Assembly: GCF_000498395.2 (NCBI RefSeq)
Contig: NZ_CP010979.1
Location: 5,853,501 to 5,917,500 of the forward strand
Direction: 5' to 3'
From: Pseudomonas putida S13.1.2
GTDB taxonomy: Bacteria > Pseudomonadota > Gammaproteobacteria > Pseudomonadales > Pseudomonadaceae
Length of the DNA stretch: 64,000 nucleotides
Below are positions 56,650-64,000 of this stretch, piece after piece (positions within the stretch are counted from its first letter, which is position 1; the number at the start of each line of letters is the position of its first letter). Made by a program: the position numbers and the translations under genes. The notes under the pieces are model-generated. The model had not been told where the DNA came from and made no database searches. It saw only the letters and a program-made list of their open reading frames with translations.

Positions 56650-58374
56650 GTGGAGCTTTTATCTGGCGCTGAGATGGTCGTCCGCTTTTTGCGTGACGAA
56701 GGCGTTAAGCACATCTACGGGTACCCTGGTGGTGCTCTCCTGCATGTTTACGACGCACTGTTCAAAGAACCGGAAGTGGAACACATCCTGGTTCGTCACG
56801 AGCAGGCGGCAACCCATATGGCGGACGGCTACGCCCGCGCCACCGGCAAGGCCGGTGTGGTGCTGGTAACCTCCGGCCCGGGCGCGACCAATGCCATTAC
56901 CGGCATTGCCACCGCCTACATGGATTCGATCCCGATGGTCATCCTGTCCGGCCAGGTGCCTAGCACCATGGTGGGTACTGATGCCTTCCAGGAAACCGAC
57001 ATGATTGGTATCTCGCGGCCGATCGTGAAGCACAGCTTCATGATCAAGAACCCGACCGAGATCCCGGAAGTCCTGAAAAAAGCGTTCTACCTGGCGCAAT
57101 CCGGCCGCCCAGGTCCGGTCGTGGTCGACATTCCAAAAGATATGACCAACCCGGCCGAGAAGTTCGAATACGTCTACCCGAAAAAGGTCAAGCTGCGCTC
57201 CTACAGCCCGGCGGTCCGTGGCCATTCCGGCCAGATCCGCAAGGCTGCCGAGATGCTCCTGGCCGCCAAGCGCCCGATCGTCTACTCCGGTGGTGGCGTG
57301 ATTCTCGGCGGTGGCTCCGAAGCGCTGACCGAAATCGCCAAGTCGCTTAACCTGCCAGTCACCAATACCCTGATGGGTCTGGGCGGCTTCCCGGGTACCG
57401 ACCGCCAGTTCCTCGGCATGCTCGGCATGCACGGCAGCTACACCGCCAACATGGCCATGCACAATGCCGACGTGATCCTCGCTGTGGGCGCACGCTTTGA
57501 CGACCGCGTGGTCAACGGCCCGGCCAAGTTCTGCCCGAACGCCAAGATCATCCACATCGACATCGACCCGGCGTCGATCTCCAAGATGATCAAGGCTGAC
57601 GTGCCAATCGTCGGCCCGGTCGACAGCGTGCTCAGCGAAATGCTCGGCATCCTCAAGGAAATCGGCGAGCAGCCTGACAAGGCGGCACTGGATGCCTGGT
57701 GGAAGCAGATTGACGAATGGCGTGGCGACGGCGAACTGTTCCCTTACGACAAGGGCGACGGCAACGTCATCAAACCGCAGAAAGTCATCGAGACCCTGTG
57801 CGAAGTGACCCATGGCGATGCCTTCGTCACCTCTGACGTGGGCCAGCACCAGATGTTTGCGGCGCAGTACTACCGCTTCAACAAGCCAAACCGCTGGATC
57901 AACTCCGGTGGCCTGGGCACCATGGGCTTCGGCTTCCCGGCAGCGATGGGCGTGAAGCTCAACTTCCCGGACCAGGACGTTGCCTGCGTGACCGGCGAAG
58001 GCAGCATCCAGATGAACATCCAGGAGCTGTCCACCTGCATGCAGTACGGCCTGCCGGTGAAAATCGTCAACCTGAACAACGGTGTGCTGGGCATGGTCCG
58101 CCAGTGGCAGGACATGGCCTACAACGGTCGTCACTCGCACTCGTACGTCGAGTCGCTGCCTGACTTCATCAAGCTGGCCGAGGCCTATGGCCATGTGGGT
58201 ATCCGCATCACCAGCCTGAAGGACCTCAAGCCGAAGCTGGAAGAAGCGTTTGCGATGAAGGACCGTCTGGTGTTCATCGACATCGCGGTTGACCGCAGCG
58301 AGCACGTCTATCCGATGCAGATCAAGGATGGCTCGATGCGTGACATGTGGCTGAGCAAGACGGAGCGTACCTGA
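56650..58374 (+). CDS. ilvI: Acetolactate synthase large subunit
   Basis: ThDP/FAD enzyme making acetolactate and acetohydroxybutyrate for Val, Leu and Ile. 574 residues from GTG 56650: GAGG at 56638-56641 is 8 nt away, while the GTG at 56641 overlaps that site. ThDP activation Glu lies in LVRHEQAATHMADGYARA; FAD region SGQVPSTMVGTDAFQETD; the ThDP-Mg motif reads TGEGSIQMN...LNN, with Glu instead of the usual Asp of GDG, a form I believe is normal for Pseudomonas. ilvH starts 1 bp after the stop. Confidence 0.97.
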   Translation: MELLSGAEMVVRFLRDEGVKHIYGYPGGALLHVYDALFKEPEVEHILVRHEQAATHMADGYARATGKAGVVLVTSGPGATNAITGIATAYMDSIPMVILSGQVPSTMVGTDAFQETDMIGISRPIVKHSFMIKNPTEIPEVLKKAFYLAQSGRPGPVVVDIPKDMTNPAEKFEYVYPKKVKLRSYSPAVRGHSGQIRKAAEMLLAAKRPIVYSGGGVILGGGSEALTEIAKSLNLPVTNTLMGLGGFPGTDRQFLGMLGMHGSYTANMAMHNADVILAVGARFDDRVVNGPAKFCPNAKIIHIDIDPASISKMIKADVPIVGPVDSVLSEMLGILKEIGEQPDKAALDAWWKQIDEWRGDGELFPYDKGDGNVIKPQKVIETLCEVTHGDAFVTSDVGQHQMFAAQYYRFNKPNRWINSGGLGTMGFGFPAAMGVKLNFPDQDVACVTGEGSIQMNIQELSTCMQYGLPVKIVNLNNGVLGMVRQWQDMAYNGRHSHSYVESLPDFIKLAEAYGHVGIRITSLKDLKPKLEEAFAMKDRLVFIDIAVDRSEHVYPMQIKDGSMRDMWLSKTERT

Positions 58375-58375
58375 T

Positions 58376-58867
58376 ATGCGGCATATCATTTCCCTGCTGC
58401 TGGAAAACGAACCAGGTGCTTTGTCCCGTGTGGTCGGCCTGTTCTCCCAGCGCAACTACAACATTGAAAGCCTGACCGTGGCGCCGACCGAAGACCCGAC
58501 CCTGTCGCGTCTGACGCTGACCACCGTTGGCCATGACGAAGTGATCGAACAGATCACCAAGAACCTGAACAAGCTGGTCGAAGTGGTCAAGCTTGTCGAC
58601 CTGTCGGAAAGCGCTCACATCGAGCGTGAACTGATGCTGGTCAAGGTCAAGGCCACCGGTGCCCAGCGCGCCGAGATCAAGCGCACCACGGATATCTTCC
58701 GTGGCCAGATCGTCGACGTGACCGCCAGCGTGTACACCGTGCAGCTGAGCGGCACCAGCGACAAACTGGACAGCTTCATCCAGGCGATCGGCACTGCATC
58801 GATTCTCGAAACCGTGCGCAGCGGCGTTACCGGCATTGCCCGTGGCGACAAAGTGCTCAGCATCTAA
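58376..58867 (+). CDS. ilvH: Acetolactate synthase small (regulatory) subunit
   Basis: 163 residues: N-terminal ACT domain (ISLLLENEPGALSRVVGLFS, RNYNIESLTVAPTEDPTLSR) that binds valine for feedback inhibition, and the C-terminal ACT-like domain (ELMLVKVKATGAQRAEIKRT). Raises activity of IlvI. One base after ilvI, 54 bp before ilvC. Confidence 0.97.
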   Translation: MRHIISLLLENEPGALSRVVGLFSQRNYNIESLTVAPTEDPTLSRLTLTTVGHDEVIEQITKNLNKLVEVVKLVDLSESAHIERELMLVKVKATGAQRAEIKRTTDIFRGQIVDVTASVYTVQLSGTSDKLDSFIQAIGTASILETVRSGVTGIARGDKVLSI

Positions 58868-58921
58868 ATTCAAAAATTAGCGATGGCTCCGCAGGGGCCG
58901 AGATATAACCAGGGGTATTTC

Positions 58922-59938
58922 ATGAAAGTTTTCTACGATAAAGACTGCGACCTTTCCATCATCCAGGGCAAGAAAGTCGCCATCATCGGTTACGGTTCCC
59001 AGGGCCACGCCCAAGCGTGCAACCTGAAAGACTCCGGTGTAGACGTTACCGTCGGTCTGCGTAAAGGTTCGGCTACCGTTGCCAAGGCTGAAGCCCACGG
59101 CCTGAAAGTTGCCGACGTTGCTACCGCTGTCGCTGCGGCTGACCTGGTCATGATCCTGACCCCGGACGAGTTCCAGGGCGCTCTGTACAAGAACGAGATC
59201 GAGCCGAACATCAAGAAGGGCGCTACCCTGGCCTTCTCCCACGGCTTCTCGATCCACTACAACCAGGTTGTTCCGCGTGCCGACCTCGACGTGATCATGA
59301 TCGCGCCGAAGGCCCCGGGCCACACCGTTCGCTCCGAGTTCGTCAAAGGCGGCGGCATCCCTGACCTGATCGCTATCTACCAGGACGCTTCGGGCAATGC
59401 CAAGAACGTTGCCCTGTCCTACGCTTCGGGCGTTGGTGGCGGCCGTACCGGCATCATCGAAACCACCTTCAAGGACGAAACCGAAACCGACCTGTTCGGT
59501 GAGCAGGCTGTTCTGTGCGGCGGTACCGTTGAACTGGTCAAGGCCGGTTTCGAAACCCTGGTCGAAGCTGGCTACGCGCCGGAAATGGCCTACTTCGAGT
59601 GCCTGCACGAACTGAAGCTGATCGTTGACCTCATGTACGAAGGCGGCATCGCCAACATGAACTACTCGATCTCCAACAACGCCGAATACGGTGAGTATGT
59701 TACCGGCCCGGAAGTCATCAACGAAGAATCCCGCAAGGCCATGCGCAACGCCCTGAAGCGCATCCAGGACGGCGAGTACGCGAAGATGTTCATCTCCGAA
59801 GGTGCTACCAACTACCCATCGATGACCGCCAAGCGCCGCAACAACGCCGCTCACGGTATCGAAATCATCGGCGAGCAACTGCGCTCGATGATGCCGTGGA
59901 TCTCGGCTAACAAAATCGTCGACAAGACCAAGAACTAA
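58922..59938 (+). CDS. ilvC: Ketol-acid reductoisomerase (NADP+)
   Basis: Second common step of branched-chain amino acid synthesis. 338 residues from ATG 58922 (MKVFYDKDCDLSIIQGKKVA), a short class I enzyme. The nucleotide motif is GYGSQGHAQACNLKDSGVDV with RKGS as the NADP phosphate site, PKAPGHTVR in the middle, and the Mg ligands in TDLFGEQAVLCGG and ECLHELKLIVDLMYEGG. Unusually rich in optimal codons, consistent with high expression. A terminator follows. Confidence 0.98.
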   Translation: MKVFYDKDCDLSIIQGKKVAIIGYGSQGHAQACNLKDSGVDVTVGLRKGSATVAKAEAHGLKVADVATAVAAADLVMILTPDEFQGALYKNEIEPNIKKGATLAFSHGFSIHYNQVVPRADLDVIMIAPKAPGHTVRSEFVKGGGIPDLIAIYQDASGNAKNVALSYASGVGGGRTGIIETTFKDETETDLFGEQAVLCGGTVELVKAGFETLVEAGYAPEMAYFECLHELKLIVDLMYEGGIANMNYSISNNAEYGEYVTGPEVINEESRKAMRNALKRIQDGEYAKMFISEGATNYPSMTAKRRNNAAHGIEIIGEQLRSMMPWISANKIVDKTKN

Positions 59939-59956
59939 GTCTTATCGAAAGATGAA

Positions 59957-59981
59957 AAACGCGGCTTCGGCCGCGTTTTTT
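59957..59981 (+). terminator. Intrinsic terminator after ilvC
   Basis: AAACGCGGC, TTCG, GCCGCGTTTTTT, 18 bp after the ilvC stop; ends the ilvIHC operon. Confidence 0.93.
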
Positions 59982-60088
59982 CGTTCTGGCAGCCCGCTTC
60001 TGGTATAAAGCAGACCAGTGGCCTGCTGTCAGAACCTGTTTCGCGGGCCCGTGTCGAACATTTTCCATCCTGTTGCAAGGTACCCTTT

Positions 60089-60940
60089 ATGAGCGAACGT
60101 CCCGAAGAGCCGAACAAGCCCTCCGACGCCGAAAGCCTGCTACCTATCGATGAGCACATTGAAGAAGGGCATGACGCCGAAGGCCGCAAGGTGCGCCACC
60201 GCGGCATCTACCTGCTGCCCAACCTGTTTACCACCGCCAACCTGTTTGCCGGCTTCTATTCCATTATCAGCTCGATGAGCGCACAGAGCGCCCTGAGTGC
60301 CGGTGACCCGCGCGAGGCGAGCAAGTATTTCGCTTTTGCCGCCATCGCCATTTTCGTGGCCATGGTGCTCGACGGCCTGGACGGCCGCGTTGCGCGCATG
60401 ACCAATACCCAGAGTGCCTTCGGTGCCGAGTACGACTCGCTGTCGGACATGGTCGCCTTCGGCGTGGCCCCTGCGTTGCTGGCCTTTGGCTGGGCGCTGG
60501 GTGACATGGGCAAGGTCGGCTGGATGGTCGCCTTCATCTATGTGGCCGGTGCCGCGCTGCGCCTGGCACGCTTCAATACCCAGGTCGGTACCGCCGACAA
60601 GCGCTACTTCATCGGCCTGGCCAGCCCGGCTGCTGCCGGCGTGGTGGCGGGTACCGTGTGGGCGTTCAGCGATTACGGCATCCAGGGCTCCAAGCTGTCG
60701 TTCCTGGTGGCGCTGCTGGTGGCTGCTGCCGGCATGCTGATGGTCAGTAACATCAAGTACAACAGCTTCAAGGAGCTGGACCTCAAGGGCCGCGTGCCAT
60801 TCGTGGCCATCCTTGCCGTGGTGCTGGTGTTTGCCGTCGTGTTCAGCGACCCGCCGCGCATCCTGCTGCTGATCTTCCTCGCCTATGCGGCGTCAGGGCC
60901 GATCCAGTTCCTGTTGAAGGCGCGCCGGCGCAAAGCGTAA
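60089..60940 (+). CDS. pssA: CDP-diacylglycerol--serine O-phosphatidyltransferase
   Basis: Makes phosphatidylserine, precursor of phosphatidylethanolamine. 283 residues of the CDP-alcohol transferase type (not the E. coli peripheral type): a hydrophilic N-terminus of about 40 residues, then about seven membrane helices, with the catalytic motif DGLDGRVAR followed at the fixed spacing by FGAEYDSLSD (D-x2-DG-x2-AR-x8-G-x3-D-x3-D). AAGG lies before ATG 60089. It stands between the ilvC terminator and msrP. Confidence 0.95.
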   Translation: MSERPEEPNKPSDAESLLPIDEHIEEGHDAEGRKVRHRGIYLLPNLFTTANLFAGFYSIISSMSAQSALSAGDPREASKYFAFAAIAIFVAMVLDGLDGRVARMTNTQSAFGAEYDSLSDMVAFGVAPALLAFGWALGDMGKVGWMVAFIYVAGAALRLARFNTQVGTADKRYFIGLASPAAAGVVAGTVWAFSDYGIQGSKLSFLVALLVAAAGMLMVSNIKYNSFKELDLKGRVPFVAILAVVLVFAVVFSDPPRILLLIFLAYAASGPIQFLLKARRRKA

Positions 60941-61019
60941 AAATTGCTTAACGCTGGAATAACCCTCCGGCTCCATAGTCTTACTGGTACATCCGTTATC
61001 CAGTGCTATGGAGCCGCCC

Positions 61020-62032
<1,013 letters not shown>

Positions 62033-62033
<1 letters not shown>

Positions 62034-62644
62034 TGCGTTACCCCTGGTTTCGCCTGGCCATCTTCATCGTGGGATGCCTGTTCCCGGCGTGGTGGCTGTA
62101 TGAGGCGGCGATGAACCTGCTGGGCCCTGACCCCGGGAAGATCATGATGGATCGCCTTGGGCTTGGGGCACTTACCTTCCTGTTGGTCACCTTGAGCATG
62201 ACGCCATTGCAGAAGTTGACGGGGTGGTCGGGGTGGATCGTGGTGCGCCGGCAGCTGGGGTTGTGGGTGTTTGCTTATATAGTGCTGCACATCCTCTGTT
62301 ACCTGTTCTTTATTCTTGGGCTGGATTGGGGGCAGCTGGCGGTGGAGCTGCGCAAGCGGCCTTATATTATTGTGGGTGCGCTTGGGTTCCTGTGCTTGCT
62401 GGCCTTGGCGGCTACGTCGAATCGGTATAGCCAGCGGCGGCTGGGGGTGCGGTGGAAGAAACTGCACAGGTTGGTGTATCTGGTTCTTGGGCTGGGGTTG
62501 CTGCACTTTTTGTGGGTTGTGCGCTCGGATCTGAGGGAGTGGGCTGTGTATGCGTTTATTGGTGCTGTGCTGATGGTGCTGAGGGTTCCTGCTGTTGGGC
62601 GGGGGCTTTCGAGGGTTGGCAGGAAGCAGGGTAGGGCGGTTTGA
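62033..62644 (+). CDS. msrQ: Haem-binding membrane subunit MsrQ
   Basis: Quinol-oxidising b-type cytochrome partner of MsrP. 203 residues from ATG 62033, overlapping the msrP stop by one base, with about six membrane helices (LAIFIVGCLFPAWWLYEAAM, LTFLLVTLSMTPLQKL, LGLWVFAYIVLHILCYLFFI and on). Haem-ligand histidines are probably those in VLHILCY, KKLHRLVYL and LLHFLWVV. The 3' half uses more TTG/GTG/CTT codons and is less GC-rich than its neighbours, perhaps only weak codon selection. Confidence 0.94.
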
Positions 62645-62718
62645 GATTGAGGGGGGGGGCTGCCAGGGGCGTCTCGGGATAGCATTGGCTGTGAAAGGTG
62701 CCCGCCTTTGATCTTGTG

Positions 62719-62987
62719 GCGCCTGTGAGATCGAGCGCCGCCCGCGCGGCGCATCGCCGGCAAGCCAGCTCCTACATTTGTTTCGGGCCAGTTCAGCCTG
62801 TGCCATTAGCGCGCGACCCCTTGTTTGTTCCATCGATATCGAAGGTTGCGCCGCCGCTTCTCTGCAACCTCCAGCCATACACCCAGGGTGCGAGTGCGGA
62901 GGAGGCAGGAGTAACTGGCCCGAAACAAATGTAGGGGCTGGCTTGCCGGCGATGCGCCGCGCGGGCGGCGCTCGATCTCACAGGCGC
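62719..62987. repeat. MITE-like long inverted repeat, copy 2
   Basis: Same ends as the element at 37799-38039 (GCGCCTGTGAGATCGAGCGC / GCGCTCGATCTCACAGGCGC), same REP core GCCGGCAAGCCAGCTCC, same inner segments TTTGTTTCGGGCCAGTT and CCCCTTGTTTGT, and a GATATC at 62835-62840 now off-centre because of about 28 extra bases in the right half. The shared interior maps to the opposite strand, so the copies are inverted relative to each other. No gene product recognisable. Lies between msrQ and the rrn promoters. Confidence 0.85.
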
Positions 62988-63064
62988 AGAATGTGTTGTG
63001 GCGGGCACCTGGTGGCCTTTCTAGGGTATTTCCCGCTTATATTTCAATTTCTTGAAATTAAAGG

Positions 63065-63092
63065 TTGACGCCCTTCCGAATCCCCTTATAAT
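63065..63092 (+). promoter_or_regulatory. rrn promoter, distal
   Basis: TTGACG (63065-63070), 16-bp spacer, TATAAT (63087-63092), GC-rich discriminator GCGCCCC. The upstream bases (about 63030-63063) are A/T-rich and resemble an UP element. Confidence 0.8.
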
Positions 63093-63208
63093 GCGCCCCA
63101 CTTCCAGCGACATCGGAACGACAAACTCCTTGAGATTCAATGAGTTAGGTAGTTAAGGTGATGCTGAAAGGGCTACGATCAAATGATCGCAAGCGGTTGA
63201 AACGGTGG

Positions 63209-63236
63209 TTGACAGCGCTTCTAAACGCTGTATGAT
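63209..63236 (+). promoter_or_regulatory. rrn promoter, middle
   Basis: TTGACA (63209-63214), 16-bp spacer, TATGAT (63231-63236), followed by TCACCTCCCGC. The consensus -35 and 16-bp spacing match the other two rrn promoters. Confidence 0.8.
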
Positions 63237-63318
63237 TCACCTCCCGCTACGAGAGATCGCAGCGAGTTAAGTGTTTGAAGCTAAACGAGTTTCTCGCAAA
63301 AAACTTCAAAATAAACGC

Positions 63319-63346
63319 TTGACAGGCTCTGAGGAAAGCGTAGAAT
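63319..63346 (+). promoter_or_regulatory. rrn promoter, proximal
   Basis: TTGACA (63319-63324), 16-bp spacer, TAGAAT (63341-63346), discriminator GCGCGCCTC typical of stringently controlled rRNA promoters. The preceding CGCAAAAAACTTCAAAATAA is a likely UP element. Start near 63353, about 190 nt before 16S. Confidence 0.85.
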
Positions 63347-63382
63347 GCGCGCCTCGGTTGAGACGAAAAGCTCTTAACCAAA

Positions 63383-63394
63383 CGCTCTTTAACA
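63383..63394 (+). promoter_or_regulatory. boxA antitermination site
   Basis: CGCTCTTTAACA differs from the rrn boxA consensus TGCTCTTTAACA only at the first base. It binds NusB/S10 for antitermination of the rRNA transcript; nusA of this complex is in the same window. Confidence 0.85.
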
Positions 63395-63544
63395 AATCGA
63401 ATCAAGCAATTCGTGTGGGTGCTTGTGAGTATGGACTGATAGTCAAAAAGATTATCAGCATCACAAGTGACCATGCGAGAAATCACATAGTCATTTGAGA
63501 TTGCTGAGCCAAGTTTAGGGTTTCTTAAAAACCCAAGCAGTATT

Positions 63545-64000
<456 letters not shown>

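Noticed and set aside
62650..62660. Run of nine G after msrQ considered as a phase-variable tract
   Set aside because: It lies after the msrQ stop and before the inverted-repeat element, not in a promoter or coding region I can identify.

Overview
The window is a housekeeping stretch of a Pseudomonas chromosome, most probably the P. putida group. Three things point there: almost every protein reads as the P. putida version of its family; the gene order (dnaKJ-dapB-carAB-greA ... acsA2-pgi-panCB-folK-pcnB-crcZ-cbrBA-gluQRS-dksA ... ilvIHC-pssA-msrPQ-rrn) matches what I remember of P. putida KT2440; and the intergenic spaces carry the 35-bp-type P. putida REP palindromes (CTTCGCGGG...CCCGCTCCCACAGG) in inverted pairs. 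I ran no database search, so the identifications rest on motifs, lengths and recalled family sequences.

Layout. 1-11.1 kb: end of dnaK, dnaJ, dapB, carAB-greA behind a strong terminator-like leader hairpin, a small membrane protein with an unclear start, yhbY (reverse), rlmE, ftsH. 11.1-23.8 kb: folP-glmM-tpiA-secG, tRNA-Leu(GAG), initiator tRNA-fMet, then the transcription/translation cluster rimP-nusA-infB-rbfA-truB-rpsO-pnp, closed by a terminator. 24-31 kb: a BON-domain periplasmic protein, a divergent monooxygenase/VOC pair sharing a GntR-like palindrome, a large DUF748 envelope protein, an MpaB-family oxygenase and acsA2. 31-44.3 kb (all reverse): pgi, panC, panB, folK, pcnB, the small RNA crcZ, cbrB, cbrA, the small gene cbrX, gluQRS and dksA.

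44.5-50.6 kb: an aminotransferase, sfsA, a Rieske protein, a Fur-controlled haem importer (phuT-phuU-hmuV-phuW) and, convergent to it, the Fur-controlled small RNA prrF. 50.6-56.3 kb: a TfoX C-domain protein, an APH-like/P-loop fusion protein, mrcB-lpoP-yqcC. 56.6-62.7 kb: ilvI-ilvH-ilvC, pssA, msrP-msrQ. 63.0-64.0 kb: three tandem rrn promoters, boxA and the first 456 nt of a 16S rRNA gene.

How parts work together. CbrA-CbrB senses carbon/nitrogen state and, with sigma-54, drives crcZ, whose A-rich motifs titrate Hfq and relieve catabolite repression; the crcZ promoter, upstream CbrB sites, RNA and terminator can all be read here. Fur boxes sit in front of phuT and inside the prrF promoter, so haem import and iron-sparing regulation answer to the same signal. 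LpoP is the outer-membrane activator of the adjacent PBP1b. No phage, plasmid, CRISPR or defence system is visible. The least explained structures are two copies of a roughly 240-270-bp inverted-repeat element (37799-38039 and 62719-62987), one wedged between cbrB and the crcZ control region, the other between msrQ and the rRNA operon.
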